Below are positions 1 to 7,640 of a stretch of DNA of 64,000 nucleotides, piece by piece. This stretch comes from an uncultured Bacteroidales bacterium. GTDB taxonomy: Bacteria > Bacteroidota > Bacteroidia > Bacteroidales > F082. A program made the translations under genes and the position numbers. The DNA is taken from assembly GCA_900315175.1 (NCBI GenBank), contig OMYA01000006.1, positions 134,180-198,179 on the forward strand, written 5' to 3'. How positions within the stretch are numbered: the stretch's first letter is position 1; each line of letters starts with the position of its first letter. Below the pieces are notes generated by a model. It searched no databases, was not told the origin of the DNA, and saw only the letters and a list, made by a program, of their open reading frames with translations.

Positions 1-574
1 GCATGTCGTTTTCTATCAGAAACGCCGTAAACTCAGGCTTTCCGTTGCTCTCACCGCTGATGACCTGTATGGTGCTGCCCAACGTCATCGGAGTGGCACT
101 GTTGGTGATGAATATCTTCGTTCCGTTGACAACCCATTGATTGTCAACCTTCTTCGCAGTCGATTTTGTCCCTCTCGAGTCGCTGCCAGCCGTCTCTTCT
201 GTCAAGCCGAAGCCCCAGAGATGGTCTTTGCACAGACGCGGGAGATATTTCTCTTTCTGTTCTTTCGTTCCATAGTCTTTGATAGGGCCGATACCCAACG
301 AGTTGTCAGCCGCTATTGTCGCTGCTGTAGAGCCGTCGATACGTGCAAGTTCTTCAACAGCAATGATATACGACAATGTATCGAGGCCTTGTCCGCCGTA
401 TTCCTGCGGCACGCACATGCCAAGAAGCCCGAGTTGTCCCATTTTCTTGGTCAGCTCGACGTCGAATTTTTCGTGCTCGTCGTTGAACGCTGCCACTGGC
501 TTCACCTCTTTCTCAGCAAAATCGCGCACCTTAGCACGCAATTCAATCTGTTTTTCAGTCAATCCGAAATTCAT
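1..574 (-). CDS. acyl-CoA dehydrogenase, N-terminal 191 residues (cut by window edge)
   Basis: FAD-dependent oxidation of an acyl-CoA to the enoyl-CoA. The visible part begins MNFGLTEKQIELRAK and shows the family N-terminal helical domain, the conserved P-x-x-Y-G-G-Q-G turn (CVPQEYGGQGLDTLSY), and the flavin/substrate segment GFGLTEETAGSDSRGT followed by WVVNGTKIFITN. The C-terminal half, including the catalytic glutamate, lies before base 1. The ATG overlaps the TGA of the upstream biotin carboxylase gene by 4 bases (ATGA), so the two are probably translationally coupled. Next to MCC-type carboxylase subunits, an isovaleryl-CoA or short branched-chain acyl-CoA substrate is likely, but butyryl-CoA cannot be excluded. 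Family assignment is certain; substrate is inferred. Confidence 0.93.
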   Translation of the reverse strand, partial: MNFGLTEKQIELRAKVRDFAEKEVKPVAAFNDEHEKFDVELTKKMGQLGLLGMCVPQEYGGQGLDTLSYIIAVEELARIDGSTAATIAADNSLGIGPIKDYGTKEQKEKYLPRLCKDHLWGFGLTEETAGSDSRGTKSTAKKVDNQWVVNGTKIFITNSATPMTLGSTIQVISGESNGKPEFTAFLIENDM

Positions 575-2553
575 ATTCCAAGTTCAATTAAAACTGTTTT
601 CGTATCTACTTTTTCGCCTTCTTTAACATTGATTTTCAGCACCTTGGCATCGCCTTTCGCCACGATGTTGTTTTCCATCTTCATTGCCTCCACGATGCAG
701 AGTATGGTGCCATAATGCACCTCGTCGCCTTCTTTCACGTTGATTTTCATCACGTTACCTGGCATTGGCGAGAAGAATTTCATGTCGTCGCCAGCCACGT
801 CGGTATGCGAATAGTCTTTCATGTCGTTGAGCTGGTCGTCGCGACGGCAGATGAAATCCAAGCCGCGCAGATGCACGCAGTAGTCGTGATGCGGGGTCTG
901 CGACACAAAGACAGGCTCGGTGCGGCCGTTGATAATAACCTTCTGCACGTCGCCATTCTGCGAAAGCATTACAGAATAAGGCTTTTCGTTGATGACGCAC
1001 TCGAGGTCCTTACCCGAGAGATGGTTTATCTGCACCTTCATCGACTGCCCTTCCACGGTTACGTTCAGCGACATCTGAAAACGCCAGTAACCTATTGAGT
1101 TCCAGACATCTGCAGTATTCTGACGGTTGTTGAAGTCATGAAAGAGGAACAATGCTGCCACATCTTCTTTTTTGATGTTTTCGCGTGTCTGACGCATGGT
1201 TTCGACGAGCTCATCCTGATGCTTCCCGCAATATGAAGTGTCGATTTTATTATTTGTAAAATCTTGATTATCAATGATACTTTGCAGATAAGGGATATTT
1301 GTCTTGTCTGTCTGTACGATATATTCCTTCAACGCTCTGCGTGTTATCTCGATGGCCTCTTCGCGGGTCTTGCCGAAGCATATCAATTTGGCGATCATCG
1401 GGTCGTAGCTGTCGCTGATGGTGCATGGACCGTCGATGCTGCTGTCGATACGCACGCCGCGCATCTGAGGCTCGTGATAGAGCGTGACCTCGCCGGCAGC
1501 CGGGAGGAAGTTGTTTTCCGCATCCTCAGCGTACACACGGCATTCGATGGCATGGCCCTTGTCTTGTATCATATCCTGTGTCCACCCCATCTCCTTGCCA
1601 CGGGCTATGCGAATCTGTTCCTCTACGATGTCGATGCCTGTGCGTTGCTCTGTGACCGGATGCTCCACCTGGATGCGGGTGTTCATCTCAAGGAAATAGA
1701 AATTGAGGTCGTTGTCGACGAGAAACTCTACGGTGCCTGCATTTTTATAACCCACTGCTTTACAGAGGTTTACGGCAGTCTCGCATATTGCCTGACGTTT
1801 CTCGGGAGTGAGTGTCGGCGACGGCGATTCTTCTATTATTTTCTGGTAACGACGCTGCACCGAGCATTCGCGTTCATAGAGATGAATCACGTGACCGTAG
1901 TGGTCGGCGAGCACCTGCACCTCGATATGGCGTGGGTTTTCCACATATTTCTCGACGTATACCTCGCCGTCGCCGAAGTATTTCTGTGCCTCGCGTGACG
2001 CTTTCTCGAGCTCGTCACGCAGGTCAGCTTTACTTCTTACGATGTGCATGCCTTTTCCGCCGCCGCCTGCCGCTGCTTTTATGAGCACAGGATACGGGAG
2101 AGTGTCGGCCTGACGCATGATGTCGTCCATAGTGCCGGTAACGCCTGTCGTCACAGGTATTCCGTGAGACTTCGCGAACTCGCGTGCGGCTATCTTGTTA
2201 CCCATGAGACGCATGGTGTCGGCATCGGGACCGATGAAGATGATATTATTGTTAGCGCAAGCCTCGGCGAGTTCAGGGCTTTCCGACAAAAATCCGTAGC
2301 CGGGATGTATTGCGTCGGCTCCTGTGTCAAGGGCTGCGTCGACAATCTTCTGAATATTGAGATAAGTATCTTTGAGTGTGCCGTTTCCAAGCGGTCGTGC
2401 CTCGTCAGCCATACGGCGGTGCAACGCGTCGGCGTCGTTGTCGGCATAGATGGCTACCGAGTTGACACTCAGCTTCTTAAGCGTACGCATCACCCTCACG
2501 GCAATCTCGCCGCGGCCAGCTATAAGCACTTTATGTATCTTTCTTGATGGCAT
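571..2553 (-). CDS. acyl-CoA carboxylase alpha subunit: biotin carboxylase plus biotin carrier domain (MCC-alpha type)
   Basis: 660 aa, the usual length of 3-methylcrotonyl-CoA or propionyl-CoA carboxylase alpha chains. Order: biotin carboxylase N domain with KVLIAGRGEIAVRVMR (about 8-23), ATP-grasp domain with glycine-rich loop AAAGGGGKGMH, catalytic stretch FLEMNTRIQVEHPVTE, a C-terminal BC domain, a linker/BT-like region, and a terminal biotinyl domain carrying the modified lysine in VEAMKMENN. It makes carboxybiotin from bicarbonate and ATP for a carboxyltransferase. The best partner is the MCC-beta-like gene about 5.9 kb away on the same strand (8412-10019). A TAnnTTTG box sits 17 bases upstream of the ATG. 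Acetyl- or propionyl-CoA carboxylase is the alternative reading. Confidence 0.92.
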   Translation of the reverse strand: MPSRKIHKVLIAGRGEIAVRVMRTLKKLSVNSVAIYADNDADALHRRMADEARPLGNGTLKDTYLNIQKIVDAALDTGADAIHPGYGFLSESPELAEACANNNIIFIGPDADTMRLMGNKIAAREFAKSHGIPVTTGVTGTMDDIMRQADTLPYPVLIKAAAGGGGKGMHIVRSKADLRDELEKASREAQKYFGDGEVYVEKYVENPRHIEVQVLADHYGHVIHLYERECSVQRRYQKIIEESPSPTLTPEKRQAICETAVNLCKAVGYKNAGTVEFLVDNDLNFYFLEMNTRIQVEHPVTEQRTGIDIVEEQIRIARGKEMGWTQDMIQDKGHAIECRVYAEDAENNFLPAAGEVTLYHEPQMRGVRIDSSIDGPCTISDSYDPMIAKLICFGKTREEAIEITRRALKEYIVQTDKTNIPYLQSIIDNQDFTNNKIDTSYCGKHQDELVETMRQTRENIKKEDVAALFLFHDFNNRQNTADVWNSIGYWRFQMSLNVTVEGQSMKVQINHLSGKDLECVINEKPYSVMLSQNGDVQKVIINGRTEPVFVSQTPHHDYCVHLRGLDFICRRDDQLNDMKDYSHTDVAGDDMKFFSPMPGNVMKINVKEGDEVHYGTILCIVEAMKMENNIVAKGDAKVLKINVKEGEKVDTKTVLIELGI

Positions 2554-2569
2554 AGTGTATAATTCGTTG

Positions 2570-2577
2570 CAAAGTTA
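2570..2577 (-). promoter_or_regulatory. -7 box TAACTTTG of the biotin carboxylase/acyl-CoA dehydrogenase operon
   Basis: Reads TAACTTTG on the minus strand, 16 bases before the ATG at 2553. It makes the carboxylase and dehydrogenase genes a transcription unit separate from the carboxyltransferase block at 7.6-10 kb. Confidence 0.6.
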
Positions 2578-2618
2578 CGATATTTTATCATATCTGCAAA
2601 CGAATTACGAATTAATAT

Positions 2619-3854
2619 TTATCGCATGATGCAATCAGCTTTGTGCTGTTTTTTCTTTTTCAGCAATCTGTCGAAAATGGCTGCTCCGATGATGATGCCA
2701 CCCGCTATGGCGATGGTGGCTCTTAGAGCGCCGGTGCCCGCTTCAAAAGCAAGTCGCAAGCGACTGGTCAGCATATAATAAAGTGTCCAGAAGAGACTGC
2801 CTCCTGGCACAAGCGGTATGATGCCGCAGATAATGAAGATGGTGACGGGACAACGTCGGATCACGGCGAAAACATGGCTCATCACAGCTATGATAAGGCT
2901 TGCGACCAGGATGGAATCTGTGAATATATACGCCATCCAGCCAATCATTCCGACGAATCCGCAGGCGATGTAATAGCGTCGAGGTGCTCCGAAAAGTGCC
3001 GAAAACCCTAACGTTCCCACAAACGCAGCTATCAGCTGGATATACCAAACGGAGGTTTTCATGTCGTAGACAGGCATCCCTATAGCCTCGATATCGCCGA
3101 AGACCAAATCATCAAGATAAAACACCGCAATCACGCCGAGGGCGATGCAGAAAAACACTATCAAAGCGTCGAGCAGGCGTGTGAAGCCGGCGATGTAGTC
3201 CTCGTTGGCAAGATCGCGGATGCCATTGGTGAAAGGCACTCCGGGCACCAAAGCGATGATATTTCCTATGATGATATTCGGGAGGTTGAGATGTATGCCG
3301 AAGCCGCCGAAGATACGATATGCCACGATGCACAGCAACGCACCGAAGAACCCGCAGATGAAGCTGTTGAAGAACCGTGAGATATGTCTCCCGGCGAAGG
3401 TGATGAAGGCACCGAGCAGCAGTCCCGTAAACAGCGACGCGAACACGTCAATAATGCTGCAGCCGAATATTATGCTGAAACCCATAATGCCCATGGTGAT
3501 GCAAGGAAGCATCTCCCACCACGGCTTGGGCTTGTCATTTCGGATATCATCCAGACGTTTTTCGAGCTCGTCGAGGGTGCATCCGCCTTTTGTCACATCG
3601 CGGCTGATCTGGTTCACCTCCACTATCTTGCTCAGCTGCATCCCTCTGATTGGGATGAACTTGGCGTCAGCGTAGCCGTCGCCGGTAGCGATGATGCCGT
3701 TGCTGAGCACAAAAAAGCCCGGATCCTCAACGCCATAAGCCGCTGAGATGCGCTCCATGGTGTCTTCAACACGTGTGATTTCCGCGCCGTTTTCAAGCAG
3801 GATATGCCCCGCTTTGGTGGCAAGCCGCAGCGCCCGATCTTTATCGTTATCCAT
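2619..3854 (-). CDS. ThrE-type threonine/serine exporter, fused two-domain form
   Basis: 411 aa. The N-terminal cytoplasmic segment RALRLATKAGHILLENGAE and RVEDTMERI match the ThrE/YjjP family (DUF1212). It is followed by a first membrane bundle (about residues 120-250) and a second bundle (about 255-400) resembling YjjB (DUF3815), so both halves of the split YjjP/YjjB exporter are in one chain. It should export threonine or serine, or small dicarboxylates in some relatives, across the inner membrane. The ORF is open up to a TTG at 3884, but that TTG belongs to a TACTTTTG promoter box. I place the start at the ATG at 3854 (MDNDKDRALRL), leaving a leader of about 20 bases. Confidence 0.85.
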   Translation of the reverse strand: MDNDKDRALRLATKAGHILLENGAEITRVEDTMERISAAYGVEDPGFFVLSNGIIATGDGYADAKFIPIRGMQLSKIVEVNQISRDVTKGGCTLDELEKRLDDIRNDKPKPWWEMLPCITMGIMGFSIIFGCSIIDVFASLFTGLLLGAFITFAGRHISRFFNSFICGFFGALLCIVAYRIFGGFGIHLNLPNIIIGNIIALVPGVPFTNGIRDLANEDYIAGFTRLLDALIVFFCIALGVIAVFYLDDLVFGDIEAIGMPVYDMKTSVWYIQLIAAFVGTLGFSALFGAPRRYYIACGFVGMIGWMAYIFTDSILVASLIIAVMSHVFAVIRRCPVTIFIICGIIPLVPGGSLFWTLYYMLTSRLRLAFEAGTGALRATIAIAGGIIIGAAIFDRLLKKKKQHKADCIMR

Positions 3855-3881
3855 AAATCTGGAGTTTATTAATATTTTTTG

Positions 3882-3889
3882 CAAAAGTA
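3882..3889 (-). promoter_or_regulatory. -7 box TACTTTTG deciding the exporter start
   Basis: The TTG that would extend the exporter by 10 codons is the last part of this box, so it lies upstream of transcription and cannot be a start codon if the box is used. Confidence 0.6.
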
Positions 3890-3901
3890 ATGATTTTTTT
3901 A

Positions 3902-3909
3902 TAATTTTG
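3902..3909 (+). promoter_or_regulatory. promoter TTTG-N20-TAATTTTG of the HdeD-like gene
   Basis: TAATTTTG at 3902-3909 with a matching TTTG at 3878-3881, 20 bases upstream, the spacing expected for the Bacteroidetes -33/-7 promoter. It is divergent from, and nearly back to back with, the exporter promoter. Confidence 0.65.
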
Positions 3910-3951
3910 TGACTTCAAATTCAATTAAAGTCAAACTAAAAAAGTTACACT

Positions 3952-4491
3952 ATGAAAAAAACTAAACTTTGGCTCGCCATTACCGGCGCCCTTTTGGTGC
4001 TTCTTGGTGTTTTATGCATCATCAAACCAATTTCAATACTTATGGCTGTTGCATGGTTGGTAGGTCTTATCACACTATGCTCAGGTATCTCAAAATTCAT
4101 TTTCGCCTTGCAGACAAGATACATGTTGCCTAACACTGGCGGCAGACTCCTCTCAGCATTGATTCAGGTGATGATCGGCGTGTTATTCCTCTGCAACAGT
4201 TTCTTTGCCATCGATGTTTTGGCAATCGTCTTCGCGATGTGGATTCTTATGGAGAGCATACTCCTCACCGTACAGAGCTTTGACTATAAAAAAGCCGGTT
4301 ACAGCGGCTGGTGGCTCATGTTGATCTTTGGCATTGCAGGCATAGTGCTCGGCATCTTCGGCCTCCGCGCACCTATCATCACTGCAGGCTCATTGTCAGT
4401 GGTTATCGGCATCGCCATCATCGACATCGGCATCGCTCATTTCTTCGGATTTGCCGGTATCAAGAAATTCGAGAAAGATGTTGAAAACTAA
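3952..4491 (+). CDS. HdeD/DUF308 family membrane protein
   Basis: 179 aa with about six hydrophobic segments, beginning WLAITGALLVLLGVLCIIKP, a repeat-built arrangement typical of DUF308 (HdeD, acid-resistance membrane protein of E. coli). Conserved features are the glycine-rich short helices (GVLCIIKP, GIAGIVLGIFG) and a charged C-terminal tail (KKFEKDVEN). The biochemical role of the family is not established; acid-stress protection is known only for the enterobacterial member. It is monocistronic, with its own promoter and a strong hairpin terminator. Confidence 0.8.
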   Translation: MKKTKLWLAITGALLVLLGVLCIIKPISILMAVAWLVGLITLCSGISKFIFALQTRYMLPNTGGRLLSALIQVMIGVLFLCNSFFAIDVLAIVFAMWILMESILLTVQSFDYKKAGYSGWWLMLIFGIAGIVLGIFGLRAPIITAGSLSVVIGIAIIDIGIAHFFGFAGIKKFEKDVEN

Positions 4492-4512
4492 AAATAAACT
4501 GATTTAGAAAAA

Positions 4513-4546
4513 AAAATCCGCAGCCCATTTTTGAGTTGCGGATTTT
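4513..4546. terminator. bidirectional intrinsic terminator
   Basis: Perfect 10-bp inverted repeat AAAATCCGCA / TGCGGATTTT with a 14-base loop, T-rich on both sides. It lies between the convergent HdeD-like gene (stop 4491) and the secreted-protein gene (stop 4549) and should end both transcripts. Confidence 0.85.
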
Positions 4547-4548
4547 TA

Positions 4549-5697
4549 TTATTCCATTTTAGTTGAAAAAACCTTCGTGACTTCCTTCCCGCGTTTTGCG
4601 ATATAGAACCCAGATGGCAAATCATTGATATTCAGATTATTATCATCTATACAAGCGGTTTTAACAAGTTCGCCAAAGAAATTGTAAATATAAACGACCG
4701 AGCCGTCGTCTGCCTTTATCTCCTCAACGGCAAGAGGGCTTGGGCGGACCCAGACGTCATAAAAAGCGCAGTCATCCAACGAATATAACTGCACTCCATC
4801 CTTAAAAATTATACCACGGCCCAAATGATCCCAGCCGACGTAATAAAGACTCTGCTCGAAATATTGGCAAGCAGTAAAGGCGGCATCTCCCCCAAACGGA
4901 TGAAGATAGATACAATCGGCATTTCTCCACACCAGACAATTGATAAAACCCAGGAAGCCTGCCGTATACACATCATTATCAGCCACTATTATGGCGTCCA
5001 CATCACTACAGGAGCCGCCATAATTCTGCAATTCATAAAGCTCTTCTCCAGATTTGTAAACCGATGTGGTGCATTCATCCAACAAATAATAAATATCTCC
5101 ATCATGATAAGTGATGCCAGAGACTTTGCTGTTGGGATACATCGCGTAAAGGTCGCCATTAACCCAGACGCATCCGTAAGTCAGGCCTTCCTCGTAGTAG
5201 CCGCAGGCATATACCACGCCATCGACGACATCAATACCCAGGACCTCACTCGAATGTTTATCGGCACAATAGGTGTAAAGCGGGGTGGTTTCGCCATTTT
5301 TCCACACTGCGGCAACCGACTCATAAATATCGTTCATATAGCCGGCAGAATATATGTCATCACCGTCAAAAGAGATGTCATTGATGCAGGTCCCAATCAC
5401 ATTATCCAGCAAAATCTCATCGTTTTTCATCACATAACCGCAGCCCTCGGAGATGGAGTTCTGAGGAAACGCGTTAGCCGACCAATAGACATCACCGCTC
5501 AGCGTATCAATAGCGATTGCAGATGAATAAAAATCTTTCCCAAGCTGTTTCTGGCTGTAGAACGCCACACCGTTTCTGAACACCGCAGCCACTTGGGGCC
5601 CGTCGTCAACAGTGAAATACCCGGCGGTGTAGATGTCTTGGGACTTTGCAGCAATGCATGCCGATATTGCCAATATGGCAAATAGCAAGTTTTTCAT
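4549..5697 (-). CDS. secreted repeat protein with T9SS-type C-terminal domain
   Basis: 382 aa. Signal peptide MKNLLFAILAISACIAA with cleavage near AAKSQ. The mature region is built of about seven short repeats of the form D-x-Y-x-A-G/C-Y followed by a W-x-N-G strand pair (DIYTAGYFTV, DIYSAGYMND, VVYACGYYEE, DVYTAGFLGF), which suggests a beta-propeller. The last 65 residues (FFGELVKTACIDDNNLNIND, then LPSGFYIAKRGKEVTKVF) have the G-x-Y-x-x-x and terminal K-V-F pattern of a T9SS type A sorting domain, so it should be exported and anchored at the surface. A TATCTTTG box sits 18 bases upstream. No enzymatic motif is visible. Confidence 0.8.
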   Translation of the reverse strand: MKNLLFAILAISACIAAKSQDIYTAGYFTVDDGPQVAAVFRNGVAFYSQKQLGKDFYSSAIAIDTLSGDVYWSANAFPQNSISEGCGYVMKNDEILLDNVIGTCINDISFDGDDIYSAGYMNDIYESVAAVWKNGETTPLYTYCADKHSSEVLGIDVVDGVVYACGYYEEGLTYGCVWVNGDLYAMYPNSKVSGITYHDGDIYYLLDECTTSVYKSGEELYELQNYGGSCSDVDAIIVADNDVYTAGFLGFINCLVWRNADCIYLHPFGGDAAFTACQYFEQSLYYVGWDHLGRGIIFKDGVQLYSLDDCAFYDVWVRPSPLAVEEIKADDGSVVYIYNFFGELVKTACIDDNNLNINDLPSGFYIAKRGKEVTKVFSTKME

Positions 5698-5715
5698 TTA
5701 AAAGTAATTTTGTGG

Positions 5716-5723
5716 CAAAGATA
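5716..5723 (-). promoter_or_regulatory. -7 box TATCTTTG of the secreted repeat protein
   Basis: Perfect match to TAnnTTTG on the minus strand, 18 bases before the ATG at 5697. Confidence 0.6.
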
Positions 5724-5786
5724 TGGATTTTTGCCGAATTGATAAGTTTTTTTTGAAAAAGAGGTTGACAATTCAAAAATTATATA

Positions 5787-5794
5787 TACCTTTG
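5787..5794 (+). promoter_or_regulatory. hicAB promoter: TTGACA-N16-TACCTTTG
   Basis: TACCTTTG box 25 bases before hicA. A TTGACA lies at 5765-5770, so this promoter combines a classical -35 hexamer with the Bacteroidetes -7 box. Confidence 0.6.
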
Positions 5795-5819
5795 CAACTG
5801 AGAAATAGTTGCTATTAAG

Positions 5820-6077
5820 ATGAGTAAGAAAGAGAAGTTGGTTCAAAGATTGTTAATGCTGCCGAAAGATTTTACATTTGCAGAACTGGAGTCGCTGCTA
5901 ATTCAGTTGGGATTTGAGATTGACAATAAAGGGAAAACATCGAGATCGAGAATAAGGTTTTATAATCGAGAAAAGCAGTTGCAATATTTGGCTCACAAGC
6001 CTCATCCGACTTCAATTATAAAACCTAATGCATTGAAAGACATCGTAATATACCTACAAAATAATAACCTAATCTAA
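5820..6077 (+). CDS. hicA: HicA-type toxin of a type II toxin-antitoxin pair
   Basis: 85 aa. HicA toxins are small dsRBD-like mRNA endoribonucleases. The fold signature is visible: an N-terminal helix preceding the strand, LLIQLGFEIDNKGKTSRSRI with the small turn, then the conserved histidine segment YLAHKPHPTSIIKPNALKDI. The catalytic histidine is probably H in AHKPHP. The next gene is HicB-like and begins after a single base, the usual toxin-first order. With an AT-rich strong promoter and isolated position between chromosomal genes, the pair is probably an acquired module inside the split MCC cluster. Confidence 0.85.
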   Translation: MSKKEKLVQRLLMLPKDFTFAELESLLIQLGFEIDNKGKTSRSRIRFYNREKQLQYLAHKPHPTSIIKPNALKDIVIYLQNNNLI

Positions 6078-6078
6078 G

Positions 6079-6414
6079 ATGGAAACATTAAAATACAAAG
6101 GATTTATCGGAAGCATCGAAGCTGAGCTTGAGGAAAACACCCTTTACGGAAAAGTTCTTGGGCTTGAAAAAGGTGTTTTGATAACCTATGAGGGACAGAC
6201 ATTGTCAGAACTTAAAACTGATTTTGTTAATGCTGTCGATGATTACATCGAGCATTGCAAAGCAAACGGAATTGAACTTCACAAATCATACAGTGGAAGT
6301 TTCAATGTGAGAATTCCCGTTGAACTGCACGCTAAAGTAGCAGCAATGGCACAGGCTGAAGGTATTTCGCTTAACGCTTTTGTGAAAGAAAGCTTGATGA
6401 GAGCCGTGATGTAG
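6079..6414 (+). CDS. hicB: HicB-type antitoxin
   Basis: 111 aa. The N-terminal domain is the degenerate RNase H-like HicB fold (YKGFIGSIEAELEENTLYGK, then ITYEGQTLSELKTDFVNAVD). The C-terminal part RIPVELHAKVAAMAQAEGIS with LNAFVKESLMRA is a ribbon-helix-helix DNA-binding domain, so it should neutralise HicA and repress the shared promoter. It starts one base after the hicA stop. The C-terminal RHH rather than HTH places it in the common HicB subgroup annotated 'type II toxin-antitoxin system HicB family antitoxin'. Confidence 0.88.
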   Translation: METLKYKGFIGSIEAELEENTLYGKVLGLEKGVLITYEGQTLSELKTDFVNAVDDYIEHCKANGIELHKSYSGSFNVRIPVELHAKVAAMAQAEGISLNAFVKESLMRAVM

Positions 6415-6418
6415 TTTT

Positions 6419-6889
6419 CTATATCTCCCCTAACCTTTTCTCATCCAGCCTGTATATCGTCCAGTCTTCCATCGGCTTGGCACCCAATGACTTATAAAAG
6501 TCGATTGAAGGCTGGTTCCAGTCGAGGCATACCCACTCCATGCGGCCGCAGTGGCGCTCCTTGGCAAGATGAGCGAGATGCAATAACAATGCCTTGCCGT
6601 AGCCTAAACCGCGTTTCTCAGGGATGACAAAGAGGTCTTCGAGATACAAGCCTTTGCGACCGACAAAGGTGCTGAAGTTATGGAAAAACAAGGCAAAACC
6701 GACAGGAACACCGTCTTCACAGCCGAATACGACCTCGGCATCGTGCTTCACGAACAACGAGTCGTAAATGGTGGCTTCAGTGGCTTCGACTTCGTCTATC
6801 ATCTTTTCATAAACCGCGAGCTTCTTGATGAATTCCAACACCAGTCCCGCTTCGTTTTCTGTTGCTGGTCTTATTTCAAATTTAGGCAT
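6419..6889 (-). CDS. GNAT family N-acetyltransferase
   Basis: 156 aa with the full GNAT core: start MPKFEIRPATENEAGLVLEF, the strand-4 region YLEDLFVIPEKRGLGYGKAL containing the acetyl-CoA loop (R-G-x-G-x-G/A type) and the C-terminal Y-x-x-x-G-A motif FYKSLGAKPMEDWTIYRL. The E-D-L-F-V segment and length resemble the spermidine/diamine acetyltransferase (SSAT) branch, so a polyamine or small amine substrate is possible. Convergent with hicB, only 4 bases apart. It may be cotranscribed with the SGNH hydrolase upstream. Confidence 0.85.
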   Translation of the reverse strand: MPKFEIRPATENEAGLVLEFIKKLAVYEKMIDEVEATEATIYDSLFVKHDAEVVFGCEDGVPVGFALFFHNFSTFVGRKGLYLEDLFVIPEKRGLGYGKALLLHLAHLAKERHCGRMEWVCLDWNQPSIDFYKSLGAKPMEDWTIYRLDEKRLGEI

Positions 6890-6910
6890 TTTTATATTGT
6901 TTGTTGTAAA

Positions 6911-7588
6911 TTATTTATCAGATAACGACCGAACCGCCTTCATCACGAGCGACTCCATTGTAAGATAGGTGTTAGGATTCGGATGACATCCATCGTCGCT
7001 GAGATTCTTAGGCAGACCGAGATTTTTGTCAGCAAGGGCAGTATGATAATCAACATAAACGATGCCGTTGTTTTCAGCATACGTTTTCAAGCTTTTGTTG
7101 ATATTGACTATGGTCTGACCCGGATTTTCAATCTCTTGCCGCCAAGGAAAACCTGAGCATGGTGGTATTGAGCTTATTATCGGGATAATGCCGTTGGCTT
7201 TAGCAATATCACACATGGCGATGATATTTTCAACAACTTTTTCCGGCTCAACATAATAATCATTGTGCGCCACATCGTTTGTCCCTGCCATAATAACCAC
7301 AGCTTTAGGATGAAGCTCCACTACATCGGCTGTGAATCGGACAAGCATCTGCGACGAGGTCTGCCCGCTTATTCCCCTTCCGCAGAAGTTATTGTCGCTG
7401 AAGAAGTTAGGATGATAATACGCCCAATACTCAGTTATGGAATTGCCCATAAAGACGACCTCAGGATAATTGCCGCTCGCCTTGATTCGTTCATTGTCAT
7501 CCTTGTATCTGTTGAAACCGAACCAATCTTGTGAAAAACCCCAAAACGACATTGTCATTAAAACTGTGATTAATAGTGTTTTTTTCAT
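6911..7588 (-). CDS. secreted SGNH/GDSL-family hydrolase
   Basis: 225 aa with signal peptide MKKTLLITVLMTMSFWGFSQ. All SGNH blocks are visible: block I VVFMGNSITEYW (serine in G-N-S), block II GISGQTSSQML (glycine), block III MAGTNDVAHND (asparagine in G-T-N-D), block V DDGCHPN (Asp/His). Such proteins are esterases or deacetylases of glycans and lipids; the substrate cannot be read here. The open frame reaches a TTG at 7597, but this overlaps a TAAATTTG box. I chose the ATG at 7588, which leaves only 6 bases after the box, so the mRNA would be essentially leaderless. Confidence 0.87.
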   Translation of the reverse strand: MKKTLLITVLMTMSFWGFSQDWFGFNRYKDDNERIKASGNYPEVVFMGNSITEYWAYYHPNFFSDNNFCGRGISGQTSSQMLVRFTADVVELHPKAVVIMAGTNDVAHNDYYVEPEKVVENIIAMCDIAKANGIIPIISSIPPCSGFPWRQEIENPGQTIVNINKSLKTYAENNGIVYVDYHTALADKNLGLPKNLSDDGCHPNPNTYLTMESLVMKAVRSLSDK

Positions 7589-7594
7589 ATTTTT

Positions 7595-7602
7595 CAAATT
7601 TA
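7595..7602 (-). promoter_or_regulatory. -7 box TAAATTTG immediately before the SGNH hydrolase ATG
   Basis: TAAATTTG on the minus strand followed by AAAAAT and the ATG. If used, transcription would begin at or within a base or two of the start codon. The alternative is that the TTG is the real start and the gene is read from the hydratase promoter. Confidence 0.45.
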
Positions 7603-7611
7603 CAGCCCGTT

Positions 7612-7632
7612 TTAGCCATTAGCTATTAGGTT
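7612..7632. repeat. short heptamer array (TTAGCCA TTAGCTA TTAGGTT)
   Basis: Three consecutive 7-base units beginning TTAG, in the gap between the hydratase stop and the SGNH gene. It is the same type of unit as the arrays at 20868-20935 and 59285-59362. Confidence 0.6.
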
Positions 7633-7640
7633 TTGATGGT

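Noticed and set aside
1264..1998. 244-residue plus-strand ORF antisense to the biotin carboxylase
   Set aside because: The minus-strand gene is an unmistakable enzyme; the antisense frame is open only because of its codon bias. The same applies to long antisense ORFs at 9258-10004, 55051-55788 and 58135-59028.
571..2553. Assignment as the biotin carboxylase of a fatty-acid acetyl-CoA carboxylase
   Set aside because: The fused biotinyl domain, 660-residue length and coupling to an acyl-CoA dehydrogenase fit acyl-CoA carboxylases of the MCC/PCC type better than the separate AccC and AccB of fatty-acid synthesis.
3855..3884. TTG-initiated N-terminal extension of the ThrE-type exporter
   Set aside because: The TTG is part of the TACTTTTG promoter box; the downstream ATG at 3854 matches the family N terminus.
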